A stretch of 64,000 nt of DNA from Adiantum capillus-veneris (Eukaryota; Streptophyta; Polypodiopsida; Polypodiales; Pteridaceae), in assembly GCA_014529385.2 (NCBI GenBank), contig CM043950.1:81724843-81788842 (forward strand), read 5' to 3'. A model generated the notes under the pieces. It did no database searches. It had not been told where the DNA came from and saw only the letters and a program-made list of their open reading frames with translations. The position numbers and the translations under genes are program-made. Positions 1-11,295 of the stretch are shown in pieces. How positions within the stretch are numbered: the stretch's first letter is position 1; every line of letters begins with the position of its first letter.

Positions 1-247
1 CCCTTCCTTAGGAATGATAAGGGCACCTTGAAATTTTCACCTTGCTTCTACTTTCACCATCTTATAAACTTTTGTGAGTTTTCTCTTCCATGTTAACAAG
101 ATTTGCATTGCTCATGCTCATAGCTTGTTGCTCCATGTAATGCAGCTATCAGTTCATCTCATCAAGGAGAAGAACGAGTCTTATTAAGCACTAAGTAAAC
201 TTTACCGAGCGAACACAAAAATTGAGCAAAATGCAGACGGAACAAGA

Positions 248-250
<3 letters not shown>

Positions 251-295
<45 letters not shown>

Positions 296-319
296 AGAGA
301 GAAAGAGAGAGAGAGAGAG
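251..319. repeat. (TG)n/(GA)n compound microsatellite
   Basis: About 40 bp of pure TG followed by an interrupted GA tract. The equivalent tracts in units 2 and 3 (from about 26418 and 56263) are shorter in TG, so the locus is length-polymorphic between tandem copies. Confidence 0.95.
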
Positions 320-367
320 TCTCATGAACTAATCAACCTTGGCAATGAATAAGTGATACAATGTACA

Positions 368-370
<3 letters not shown>

Positions 371-403
<33 letters not shown>
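371..403. repeat. 33-base poly-G run
   Basis: Thirty-three uninterrupted G residues on the plus strand. Units 2 and 3 have similar runs that open with GGGA (26538-26570 and 56378-56411). A run this long can form G-quadruplexes and is hard to replicate and sequence, so its exact length should be treated as uncertain. Confidence 0.95.
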
Positions 404-404
<1 letters not shown>

Positions 405-413
405 GTCACATAC

Positions 414-1560
414 CTACCTACCTTAGTAAATTTACCTACCCAAACTTTGACAAATAAATAAAATAATACCCAAAAGCAAAAATAATAATGGGATCACTTT
501 GGGCAGTTCACTTGAGATGCCAAAACCTTAACACCCTCTATACAACTCATAGTGGACATAAATAGTGAGACCACGTCCATGAAGAAGCTACCATGAACAC
601 CTATGTAGTTGTACACTCCACTACCTACATCTCGCATTTGCTACCCTCAACTTTGTTCCTTAGAAGAATGCCATCTTGAGCATTAGTTGACTTTTAGAAA
701 ATTGAACTATAGAACACACTACATCCAAGAATCCCCACTTGTGAACTATGAACACATCACGTCCAAAATACTCCAAGACAATGAACTATGGAACACATCA
801 TATCCTAAATACTCCAAGATAATGAACTGTGGAACACATTCTGTCCATAATCTGACCAACAACAATGGATTGGTGTGCACTCATCCATAGTGTTTCAGAT
901 ACTCTAATTGGTTCCCTACCTGATGCATGTGCCTTGAACTTCGACCCACGGGTTCAAACACCGGTAACTTGAACTCCAAAACACAAGGGTCCCAATTCCT
1001 TGCCCCTCTCTACCACTCACAAGCCTCTCTTTGCCTAAAGCTAGTGGCGGCATCTGCCCTTTTAACTAAAAATCTAGTGTCGTGGCCTCTGTGGTTGCCA
1101 CCACGTGTGACAAGAAGATCTCCACTATCAAATCTTTATCATTGTCATCCCTATCCAGCTTGTCTTTGTCTTAGACTTCCTGTGAGTTCCTGCTTTTGTC
1201 TTTGGCTTCAAACTCCCGAGCCAAACAAAGCATCATGTCACATTTATAACAATTGTGGTCGGACCTCGTGGGTACCAATGCAACTAAGTGAGCACTCCTT
1301 ATCAAGCTTCCTTTACCTTTGTCCTCTAGCAAACTCGTCCATATGATTTTGGCTTCACAATCTTAGTGCATAGACTCCTAACTAGATAGCTCGATGTCCC
1401 ATATCATTGAGATCGGATGATGTTAATAAGGTTAATCCATAAGTAGTCAAAATACGATACCAGTAGGTGTACCAACATTTTTCAGTAGATTGTGGATACC
1501 TCTCTTTCATGAAAAGTAAAAGAAATGGATTTTTTTTTTTTGGGGGGGGGGGAGGGGACC
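414..1560. other. Noncoding stretch, no gene recognised
   Basis: No conserved protein domain is visible on either strand. Near 690-850 there are three loosely repeated phrases around 'gaacacatca' and 'tactccaaga', suggesting an old short tandem repeat. On the minus strand near 1210-1260 a CYKC-like residue cluster resembles half of a retroelement zinc knuckle, but stop codons surround it and I do not call a gene. A T10 then G10 homopolymer pair at 1530-1551 precedes the TIR element. Equivalents lie at 26581-27727 and 56412-57568. Confidence 0.5.
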
Positions 1561-1969
1561 TCAGCACTAAAGGGCATGGGGCATTAAATGAAGCCCCAGA
1601 GGTGGGATCTACGGCTGAGAAGCCCGGGCACAAAAGCAGAGGCGCGCAGGACCGTAGGATGCACCAGAAGTAAACTAGGACGCCGAAAAGTAAACTTGGA
1701 CATGGACACACCTGTCCACGTTGACTTATCATGCGTTTGTTGCCCACCATGGTCAACATATGCGCACGAGGGGTTGGATAAGCCATGCGCCTCGCTCAAC
1801 ACCCACCGGGGTTCAAATCGTGCGAGCAGCACCCCACGCCACCGGGGTTCAAATTGTGCGAGCAGCACCCCACGCCCCATTTTTTTGAGCCCTCAAATCT
1901 CCTTGAAATTCCTGCGCGCACCCCCAGCCATAGATCCCATCTCTTTGCTCCCGGGGCCTTTAGTGCTGA
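1561..1969. mobile_element. 409-bp nonautonomous TIR element
   Basis: The ends form a 15-bp terminal inverted repeat: TCAGCACTAAAGGGC on the left and GGCCTTTAGTGCTGA on the right, with two mismatches. The inner part starts with CACTA and ends with TAGTG, as in CACTA-superfamily elements, but I see no clear 3-bp target duplication, so the superfamily is open. Inside lie two tandem copies of a 40-bp GC-rich unit holding GGGGTTCAAATCG-like text that looks like a Pol III B box; no A box at proper spacing supports a tRNA or SINE. No transposase is encoded. Confidence 0.6.
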
Positions 1970-2128
1970 AAAACCAGAAAGTAAAACTAACAGTCAGAAC
2001 ATGACTCGTGCGGGAAAAGAGAGGGTGGAGGCAGGGATGTGAGGCAGAGAGGGGAGGGGCAAGGGAGCAAGGCAAGGGCAGGGCGAGCGAGGCAGAATCA
2101 GACAGGACGACAACACGTCGGACGGAGA
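1970..2128. other. Diverged G/A-rich patch, unit 1 version
   Basis: Directly after the TIR element unit 1 carries 159 bp that align only loosely with the matching 205 bp of units 2 and 3, although sequence on both sides is nearly identical. The two versions share scattered strings such as GGGGAGGGG and GGCAGGGCGAG, so they are homologous but diverged. Unit 1 lacks the 29-31 base poly-G that opens the patch in the other units. Confidence 0.8.
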
Positions 2129-2150
2129 GGCGACACTACAACGTTGGAGG

Positions 2151-2151
<1 letters not shown>

Positions 2152-2221
<70 letters not shown>
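2152..2221. repeat. (TC)n microsatellite
   Basis: About 70 bp of TC/CT, followed by a short CG/CA-rich string. The counterparts in units 2 and 3 (28369-28426 and 58211-58276) have different lengths. Apparent Ser-Leu or Arg-Glu repeat proteins across this tract are artefacts of the dinucleotide repeat. Confidence 0.95.
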
Positions 2222-2223
<2 letters not shown>

Positions 2224-2973
2224 GCGCGCACGCGTGCTGTGTCGTGCATGATCTGCCCTGCGCATTGCTAGGCCTCATATACAAGGAATCTTGCACACAG
2301 GACGTGTGGGGGACGAAGGCGCTAATGAGGGTCAATGTCACAGGCAATATTGTTGAAGATTATGAGTGTGGGTAGGCAAGGGGGGGGGGGGGGGGGGGGA
2401 GGCTAGGAAGGGATGGCTCCTGCACTAGAAGATTTTGCAGAAAAGTCGAGCAACTTTTGGTGGAGCTTGTTGGTGGAGGGCACAGGCTATGGTGTGGCAA
2501 CAGAAGGGGACGGGATGGAGGGCAAGGTAGGAGGTTTAATTTGGTAGAACTAAGACCAAATCTGCAACAAATCCCTAACAAAATGACAAGGAGCAAGGAT
2601 TGTTTGAGCCTCAATGATTGGAAGGTGTTTATGAGAGTGTTAAACTCACTGAGTATGGCTTTTTGTGTGTACAGGAAAGCATTGGAGAAGCATAGGCGTT
2701 AGCTATTTATTGGGCATGTCACCACGAGGGAGAGACTAACCATAGAGGGCACTGTTGTTTGTAGAAGTGATAAAGGAAGCATTAACATGTTCTGTTTTGA
2801 GTTCATGCAAAATTTTATTCTAGGGAAAAGTGGAGCACTTAATCAATCATGAGAGCTATTGTATGTTGACTACTGCCTCAAAACCACTAAAGTTTAGAGC
2901 ATCCCTTAGAAGGCAATTTGAAAGACATTTTTTTCTTACCTCGGGATACAACGCATGCCATGTCTGGTGTTTA
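2222..2973. other. Noncoding stretch with second poly-G
   Basis: No gene recognised. A 20-base poly-G lies at 2380-2399; in units 2 and 3 it is broken by A and T (28585-28610 and 58434-58459). The rest has short unconvincing ORFs only. Confidence 0.5.
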
Positions 2974-3248
2974 GAGCAGAGTCGTACCCAGGGCTAATGG
3001 GGGGGAGTGGGGGGAGAGCACACTCCATTCTCAGTGAACGCGAGAATGCAGAAAATAATCCTACTAGCACTCCGTGAAAGGTAGGTATTAAGCTTTACTT
3101 CCGCAAGCTCTTTCGTAGGCTACATATTTCCTATCAAAGCGGTCAGGTCACCATGCTGCAAGAGCCTACCACAAACTCAATGCAGAGGGGCTACCGGGTT
3201 TGTAGCCTTGCCCCTACTCCCCCCATAAGCCCTGGCGCGACCCAACTC
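2974..3248. mobile_element. MITE A, 275 bp, TTA target duplication
   Basis: Terminal inverted repeats of about 35 bp with some mismatches: the left end begins GAGCAGAGTCGTACCCAGGG and the right end, read from outside, begins GAGTTGGGTCGCGCCAGGG, followed by G-rich text on both sides. The element is flanked by TTA at 2971-2973 and 3249-3251. Small size, no ORF and a TTA duplication match nonautonomous PIF/Harbinger (Tourist-like) elements. MITE B at 7858-8172 has related ends, so this is a family with at least two members per unit. Confidence 0.75.
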
Positions 3249-3399
3249 TTAGCATGAATGTAAACATTTTGATGCTTTCTTACTTGATGGGGAAGGCGTG
3301 CCCAGGAGCCCTTAGGTTCTTAACGACTGCCCATATGAGATTGCATGTGACAGGAGCATGAGGGTGCCTAGTGACTTCTCTTCTTTGTCTCTCTAGAGT

Positions 3400-4000
3400 T
3401 TTCCAAAGAAGGAAGCTTTAAGAGGGTCTTCCCGTAGCCCTCCGAAAGAGCCTCTGAAGGCACCCCCTAATTGAAAAAGCCTGCCGGTAGCCTCGCTTGC
3501 AATAGCAATTGAATCGAAAAGAGCCCCCGAGGGTGGTTCCAAAAAGGCCTCCTGCCTCTGAGACAGGAGATTGCATGTTTAAAGGATTGATTGTCAGTGA
3601 AACAGATCCGTTGCACCAGTGGACACCGGAACAATAACCGAACAATACCTTGTAGTCTGCTCTATGGGATTGCCTCGTCGCCACTAACGACCCGGGTCTC
3701 CTTCATTTCACAAGCTCGTGTGTTTATAGCTGTACTTTTAGCATGGCTACGAGCAGGCGCTCTAAGGCCACCATTTCTCTATTCGGCATTAACAATGGGT
3801 GAGCCCAACATGTGGCGAGGCTTTGCATAAAATGGCTAGATCGGAGGTTCCCAAGAGTGCCGACCTAAGAGTGCCCTCCAACCTAGCGGCCCTTTCGAGT
3901 CCAACAACATTTTTGGATGACATATGGGGACGACTCTTCGACTCAATTGTGCTTTCTTTCAGTAGCTATGAGAAGGCACTCTAATAATTATACCCAGGGC
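3400..4000. other. Possible organelle-derived (NUMT-like) segment
   Basis: Base texture changes here to evenly mixed, codon-like sequence with strings such as GAAAGAGCCTCTGAAGG and AAAAGAGCCCCCGAGGG that resemble plant mitochondrial intergenic DNA. Short open frames on both strands (88 aa at 3418-3684 minus, 79 aa at 3591-3830 plus) match nothing I recognise. The organelle origin is an impression from style only and would need a database search. Confidence 0.25.
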
Positions 4001-5018
4001 TAAAACCTAAGAAAATAAGGACAAACTTGAGATTCTCCCGGTTTTTAGGTCAAAATTTGAAGCTTTTGCCCGTAGCTACACTAAAACTTGTGAAAATTTC
4101 TCGGTTTTCTTCAAGGCAAGCTCAAAATCTAACCGAGATTTTAGGATTTTAGCCAGTTAAAACACACAACACACTGCGCTTGAAACAAGAAGACCTACTA
4201 ACCATCGCCAAAACTTCCTGCAAGTTTGAAATAAGACACCAAAACCATCGCTAAATTAAGCCTTTTTTCAACACCAATGTTCTGTGTGTAAGTTATTGGT
4301 TAACTGCTTTGAAGTAGAATAGTGTGTATCACCGCAGACGCGTATCCAGCTTAAGATTGTTCAAAGAGGAGACCACCCAATGGTAGGATCGTAACAAATC
4401 CATACAAACATTAGAGCTAAGTTCAGATAGGAGCACTCCACCCAAATCGTCTCAGGAAGTATGCATTCCTGCTGCATATAGATTGAAGAGTTAAAGCTCA
4501 GGTTTCAAGAGATTCATCTGAGGAGACGGTGAGAACACTTCAACACAGAATGGACCATTCAACATCATCAACAGTAAAATAGGGACTGGATGAGATTGTG
4601 CACATTGTCTTTCTGACACTGGTTTAGTTTTCCATTAGAAAACCAGACTTCTTCAACCCCAATGCTGGAGGCATTTTCGACACCAAGTTTCCACCACAAA
4701 GTGAAGATTGTCTACAACAGACTGCAACAAGTCTTTTAAAGATCATGATGATAGCGAAAGTAGTACGAGACACATATGCACAGAAGGCCCTACCTGCCCT
4801 GTTGTCAAAATGCAGGGTTTGGACAGAAGGATGGTCATGGCACATGTGCGGCATGCCACTTTCATAGCCTCGACACAGAATACTGACCGCTGGAACTGAT
4901 TGGGGGACCTCAAAATGAAGCTGTCATCCAAAGCATGGAACTTTTACCAGTGTCATCATATCCCTAGAGGCATACGACATATTAAGCAAAAGAAGTCGTT
5001 GGCAGACATTGATGTCAA
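4001..5018. other. Noncoding stretch downstream of the ubiquitin gene
   Basis: No gene recognised. Small open frames occur on both strands near 4624-4930, overlap each other and lack family features. A short inverted pair CTCGGTT/AACCGAG lies near 4102-4137. Unit 1 has one C fewer than units 2 and 3 at about 4505. Confidence 0.4.
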
Positions 5019-5212
5019 GGAGGATATTCAGAGCAGACAAGGATCAAAGAGCTAGACAAATGAACTATGAGAGATCGCAGACGAGAGTAAAAAACAAAGT
5101 CAAGCATGGAAGTCTGGAGGATATTCAGAGCAGACAAGGATCAAAGAGCTAGACAAATGAACTATGAGAGATCGCAGACGAGAGTAAAAAACAAAGTCAA
5201 GCATGGAAGTCT
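5019..5212. repeat. 97-bp perfect tandem duplication
   Basis: Two adjacent copies of a 97-bp sequence that starts GGAGGATATTCAGAGCAG and ends CATGGAAGTCTG, almost without mismatch. It lies about 0.5 kb past the ubiquitin stop codon. The duplication is shared by all three large units, so it predates their amplification. Its near identity shows that it arose not long before. Confidence 0.93.
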
Positions 5213-5577
5213 GCAGGAATCAAGATTTTACTTGAGAGCGCGGGGAGCAGTACCTAACCAAAGAAAGGATTACCCACCTGAACCACACACAGCTGTGCGT
5301 TTCTTTACTGCACATTTCATTCAGCTGAGAAGAAACTGCTTTATCACCTCATGGCCCAATGAGATTTAAGTAACGCCAAGCCAGTCAAACAGATTTAAGC
5401 ATAGCTTGGAATGGAAAAAAGTGTGATAACTCTTGACAAATATTTGAGAATTGACAAAGGCTTTTTTCTCAACTATCACCAAATTAAAGAATAGAAATGA
5501 AATTAATATTGAGGTTATGCAACAACATTCAACCATGGGACAGACTGAATATCCTTGCCTTGCAACACAAAGCCCTT

Positions 5578-5583
5578 TTTATT
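5578..5583 (-). promoter_or_regulatory. Candidate poly(A) signal of the ubiquitin gene
   Basis: Reads AATAAA on the minus strand, about 155 nt past the ubiquitin stop codon, a normal plant 3' UTR distance. Plant poly(A) signals are loose, so this is only the best candidate. Confidence 0.5.
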
Positions 5584-5736
5584 GACTAATCAAACATTTC
5601 CCGTACAAAACATCCAGCTTCAATTTTCATCGCTTCCCAAGACAACCAAACACTAAGGATCACCAGAATTCACAATAGCAGGTGCCCAAAAAAAAGAACA
5701 GCACATCCAGAGTCACAGGCTCTACCACACATTCCA

Positions 5737-6771
<1,035 letters not shown>

Positions 6772-6782
6772 TTAATATATAG
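6772..6782 (-). promoter_or_regulatory. TATA box of the ubiquitin gene
   Basis: Minus-strand reading is CTATATATTAAG, about 118 bp before the ATG. A start about 30 bp downstream would give a pyrimidine-rich leader of roughly 90 nt. Many plant polyubiquitin genes have a leader intron just before the ATG; a CCTTGCAG string ends 2 bp before this ATG, so such an intron cannot be excluded. Confidence 0.75.
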
Positions 6783-6799
6783 AGGCCAAGGTAGGTCGG

Positions 6800-6812
6800 T
6801 TCCGGAAGCTTC
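6800..6812. promoter_or_regulatory. Perfect heat-shock element
   Basis: TTCCGGAAGCTTC is three contiguous alternating HSF-binding units (TTC, GAA, TTC, each separated by 2 bp) without mismatch. It lies 17 bp upstream of the TATA box, the usual place in plant heat-shock promoters. It predicts induction of the ubiquitin gene by heat-shock factors. It is identical in units 2 and 3. Confidence 0.82.
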
Positions 6813-7107
6813 TCGCGGTTTGTAAGGTTGTTCGCTTGTGACGTTTCTCAAAGTTTCAAGTTAGGCTCAACAAACCGCAAGAGCACATCAAGGCTGGGTT
6901 CACACTGCACGTTCCATGCTCACTTTCTTTTAGGTGGAACACTGAGATTTGACACCCCTGATTGTGCCATTCACATTGTGCGCTTTCCACCCACCTTGAA
7001 TCCTAGATGGCATGCTGACTCATGGCCATCTCACTGCACAGGTGTTTCGAGCTAGTTACGACGTCCTCGAGTGGAACACTGGAAGCTCATCCAATCACAC
7101 AGCGGGA

Positions 7108-7147
<40 letters not shown>

Positions 7148-7171
7148 GAGAAACAGAGCAAGAATCGGACA

Positions 7172-7854
7172 CACGGTCCTTTTTTAGCAAAACATTGTGT
7201 AGGTATCCATCATGTGTGTGTGAACCAATACTCGGACAGGAGCTTAGCCTTCGTCGACAACGGTTTGAAGGTATCTTTAGTTACGATCAAAGTGTACCTG
7301 TACCCTCTAATTGGGATAGAAAGGAACATAATTCAAATCATATTCTATCCATTCCACTACTGGAAAATGTCCATGTGTACACATTGCATGCACGTCTTAG
7401 AACTCTCGACGAGTTGCTAATGCTCCACATTAATTACGTTTGGAATATGGATCCTACAAAAAGAATGAGAGAGCATACTGGGGCTTGTAGGCATTTGGTC
7501 GAGTGTGCATCTCAATGGCAAGGTGGCGGAACTTACAAAGGATAAGAGGACATCAAGTTGCACATGAGTTAAACCCAATAAAATTTGTATGGGTGGCACT
7601 AAAGCAAGGCATCCACTTTCACACCATTTTGACACTCAAAGTCGTAATGAGTATTATTTATGGAAAAAGGTTTGTAGCATGATAACTTACAACATGCGTA
7701 ATGAAGCAACCCTTTGACTTAACTGCGCTCGCGAACGAAAATGTGTTGACAAATTGCTTAGGTTTCTTAAGAATGCAAAACTAAACTCTCATGAGGTCAC
7801 GTTCCTTAAGTTGACAATCGACACTATGGCTATTGGAAATATGGCTATTGGAAT
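7172..7854. other. Noncoding stretch, no gene recognised
   Basis: An open frame on the plus strand runs through the GA tract to 7545, but its first part is a dinucleotide repeat and the remainder resembles no family I know. It is open in all three units apart from changes of GA length. I treat it as chance or as old transposon sequence. Confidence 0.4.
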
Positions 7855-7857
7855 TTA

Positions 7858-8172
7858 GAGTCGAGTCGCACCCAAGGTTAACAGGGGTAGTGGGGATAAA
7901 GTTGAAACTTGGTCGCACCCACAGGCGAAGAAGCTGGAGATGATGGCTGACAAGAGGAATGTGCTGAAAAGTGAATAGGCGTCGACGTTCCATTGGCCAG
8001 AGGCTTCAACCATGTGCGTTGCTTTGATTTTCTTCCTGAATTATAGCCTAATACCTTCATTTTTTAGTGGATTAGTGGAACGATTGCAAAGCTACGGGAA
8101 TTCAGCGAGTTTACTATCAATGGCGTTTACGGCTGCTCCTTCCCCCCATTGTCCCCAAGTGCGACCCAACCC
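7858..8172. mobile_element. MITE B, 315 bp, TTA target duplication
   Basis: Related to MITE A. The left end begins GAGTCGAGTCGCACCCAAGG; the right end read inward begins GGGTTGGGTCGCACTTGGGG. TTA flanks it at 7855-7857 and 8173-8175. It has no coding capacity. The end sequence GGGTCG(C/T)(A/G)C and the TTA duplication place it with MITE A in one PIF/Harbinger-like family. Confidence 0.72.
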
Positions 8173-8380
8173 TTACTAACATAATATGGCGGCCGTGGTT
8201 GCCCTTTCCACGTGTCATCTTCTGCGATATGAAGGCTACATCCAAAAAAGAGAGACGCGAACGAATATTTTCTAGCTGCTTGGTGGCGGCTCTGCAAGGC
8301 TTTGAAGGCTTTCAAGCTCATTTAGTTGCTTGGTGACGAACGAAACTTGAACTCCTTGCTCGCTCAAATTTCGTGCTTGC

Positions 8381-8402
8381 AGAGAGAGAGAGAGAGAGAG
8401 AA

Positions 8403-8461
<59 letters not shown>
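8381..8461. repeat. (GA)n microsatellite
   Basis: About 81 bp of GA, interrupted once by AAAGAA near 8401. The unit 2 copy (34598-34686) is longer and uninterrupted, so an interruption has been gained or lost since duplication. Confidence 0.95.
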
Positions 8462-8470
<9 letters not shown>

Positions 8471-8673
8471 CTCAGGTATTCCCTTCCCTTGCTCATATCC
8501 CACAAATCGAGATCTTTCTTCTCGCAACTAATCGCTGCCATATTGGCTTCCCGCAACTCTAGAGGAGTTCAACTCTGTGCCTTCCCTTCCTTTTTAGTTG
8601 AATCGGATGGTGAAGGGGACGACCCATAAGAGCCTAGCTCATGGGAAAGGAGAAGGCGTTGCTTTTGGGCGCA

Positions 8674-8933
8674 GTGAATTAGCCTCAACAGATGGAGTCG
8701 TCGTGGGTGAAGACACCATAGGGACAAGCCTGACACTAGATGACGGGGCTACTGTCAACGCATTAGAGGCATTGATACAACAACGGGTGTTACTATTGCT
8801 TATGTGAATTAGCCTCAACAGATGGCGTCGTCATGGGTGAAGACACCGTAGGGACAAGCCTGGTACTAGATGATGGGGTTATTGTCGATGCTTCTTTGAT
8901 GTAGTAAATGCGTGCAAAGCATAAGGTCTATAT
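8674..8933. repeat. Two imperfect 130-bp tandem copies
   Basis: Both copies begin GTGAATTAGCCTCAACAGAT (8674 and 8804) and stay similar for about 90 bp with scattered substitutions. They are more diverged than the large units, so they are older. The text resembles a zein/gag-like coding sequence in one frame but no family is recognised. Confidence 0.8.
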
Positions 8934-8948
8934 CCTCCTGTGTCTTAG

Positions 8949-9091
<143 letters not shown>

Positions 9092-9439
9092 ATACACTGT
9101 GCGCGTATGTCGCATGTGTCAATGCAAGGAACTTGCCGATACACTGTGTGCGAGCCACAAATGGCTCCAAGCACGCAACTAGCCTAAACTAGTAAGCTCA
9201 AAGATGGCGATGGTGTGTCACTCACCGCTCTACGCTTGCTATTGTGGAGGATTCCTCGTCACGAAGAAGAGGGAGACGCCGCTACGCCACGCTTAACCGC
9301 CTCGTCGCCGTCGTGCCGCCGCAATGTTCGATCACACACACTCTCTCTCTCACATGCATACACACACACACACAAGGAGATGAAGAAGAAGAAGATGGAG
9401 ATGGAGCAAGAGCACTCTTCAATTGCACAAATGAGAGAA

Positions 9440-9680
9440 TGAGTGAATTTTAGGTTTAGTTGACTTTTATATGAGCTCGCCCCATTCACACTTCGGCGCC
9501 CATGCTTAGCCAACTAATCCCTTGAATGTTCCAGTTAGAGTGCGTCTCTCATCGGCGATCACTCTTACCCTTTTCCTATTGGACCGACAAGCCCGGTACT
9601 TGACTCTACCAAATAAATAATACAACGCCCGTTATAGGTGATAGGAATGTGCGTGAGGGTTAACACGCCCCCCTTCCTGA
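9440..9680 (-). mobile_element. LTR start with purine tract and TATA box (Gypsy-like)
   Basis: On the minus strand a purine tract (AGGAAGGGGGG, about 9668-9678) is followed within 2 bp by TGTTAACCC at 9665, the expected start of a 3' LTR. About 190 bp further is TCATATAAAAG, a good U3 TATA box (near 9464-9474). The codons before the purine tract read FRGRNLHQEGG, like the C-terminal end of plant Gypsy polyproteins. The other LTR end was not located; it may lie in the CT/CA-rich DNA towards 9200. Confidence 0.6.
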
Positions 9681-11140
9681 TGTAGATTCCGTCCTCGGAA
9701 GCTATTGAGTTGAAGCTCGTTGTTGAGGTGGAAGAGCATTTGAGATGAATGTCCTTAGCCTTCTTCGGTCACTGCAAAATCAAACAACATTGGCACAGTA
9801 ATTGCATTCTCATATACAATTAAAAAGCATATGCAGTTTTAGGCAGACAAATTGATTGGTAGCAGAATTCTAAACCATTTGTCAGCAATAAACATTAAAT
9901 TGCAATATAATCAAACGCATAAACAGTTGTAAAGGTAAAAAAATTAAACAAGTCTAGGGTCGCTAATTTAACGGTCGAAAGGCACTAAAGATCGACTATT
10001 AATACCATGGGCAAGCTTCTCAATTTTCTCTCGTCAATTAAGTTGTTTGATTGCGAGAGCCAAGTATTTCATGTCCAAGGGCTGACTAGAGGCTATACCT
10101 AGAAGACCTTGTAGTTAAGCTACGATAAAAGGAATTTCTCATGAAATCATTGCCTGACTGATTACCTTTTCTTTGACCCCCCAAAGTCTTTTCACATTGT
10201 TTCATTTTTTATGTGTGTGCTTATTTTGTATGCCTTGGGTTTTTTGCTTTTCAAGGAAAAGCGCCCACACTGGGAACCTCTAGGGCTCTAGTACCATAGG
10301 CGATACATGTGGGTGGAGTACCAAATCAAGCTGAGGTTTCTCTTCCAGCTTAAGATTTTACATTGTGGCACTTTGATTTTTTTATTATTCGTTTTCAGCA
10401 TTTTAATTTTGTAACTTTGGGGGGTCATATAACACTGTTACCCTCCCCAGGGTCATCATATTAGTAAACTCCCTTTATAATACTTAAGCTAAAGGTCAAT
10501 AAGCCCACTAGAAAGCCCTAGTACATTTCATACAATGCTGCCTAAATTGGATTAAGAACCTAAGTAATCATTGATTATTGGGAAGGCATTCCCCATGATA
10601 TTAAGAGAAGATCTCTAACGCCTAGCTTGGTCAAACTAGCTTAGCCGGACTGTTTGATTTTTAAACCTAGACAAGTGATTATGACAAAAAATTACATTGA
10701 ATTTAATGTTTTATACTAAGCAAATGTGTTGGATATTATGCTACCAATCACAATTAAAGCAGACAAACATGGATGCAAAAAGATAAGGGGCAATGCTAAT
10801 GGACAAGAAACACCTGTTTGTGTTGATGGTCGCGCTTGATTTGAAGTGTGAATGAGAGAAAGATTCCAGGAAGGTCCAAATCCGAACAACAGCAACATGT
10901 TCTTGTACACACTAGGAAACACAAAGAATACCTCTAGGAGGCACATCAGTGGGAAAAAAGAACTTTGCTAATCACTAAACTCTAATACAGAAACACTCCT
11001 ATCCTACTAATCCTACCTACCCTCCATCACTCAAGTGATGAGGATCAAAGGTGTTTTATGACATAGGTTTCTGTTTCAGTGTACTGAATGTAAATGTGTA
11101 GGTCTGGGTCAATGATTTGGTCTTTATTGTGCATACTTGT
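9681..11140. other. AT-rich noncoding stretch
   Basis: No gene recognised. The 76-aa frame at 10716-10946 (minus) has no family features. This could be LTR or untranslated retroelement sequence between the LTR start at 9665 and the one at 11280, but I cannot show that. Confidence 0.4.
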
Positions 11141-11143
11141 TTG

Positions 11144-11295
11144 CTAATTGCTCTTGCTCTTTATTATTTTTTTTTTTTGTGAGTATAAGGCTTTATATAT
11201 ACATTCCCTAAGATTGGTGATTGAGAGGTCAGGGAGGAAGGTTGAGAGGAGAGTGAGTGAATGATGACTATCAACAAACACTCCCCCCTTCCTTG
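11144..11295 (-). mobile_element. 3' LTR start of a Gypsy element, with TATA box
   Basis: The minus strand reads AAGGAAGGGGGGA (purine tract, 11281-11295), then TGTTTGTTG from 11280, the start of the LTR. ATATATAAAGCC at about 11188-11201 is a U3 TATA box 80 bp in. The coding remnant upstream ends in residues PRKGG encoded by the purine tract itself. The distal LTR boundary is not identified. Confidence 0.6.

Noticed and set aside
927-1346. 139-aa plus-strand frame conserved in all units
   Set aside because: The units are nearly identical anyway, so conservation says nothing, and no domain or codon signal is visible.
1800-1880. tRNA or SINE suggested by GGGGTTCAAATCG-like B boxes
   Set aside because: No A box at the right distance, no cloverleaf and no poly-T end; it is a 40-bp tandem repeat inside a TIR element.
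2152-2221. Open frames with long Ser-Leu or Arg-Glu runs over CT/GA tracts, also at 8381-8461 and 8953-9091 and their copies
   Set aside because: Any reading frame through a dinucleotide repeat stays open; the flanking residues match no family and lengths change between units.
7012-7545. 177-aa frame beginning in the ubiquitin promoter
   Set aside because: It starts inside the promoter, crosses the GA tract and changes its start with tract length between units.
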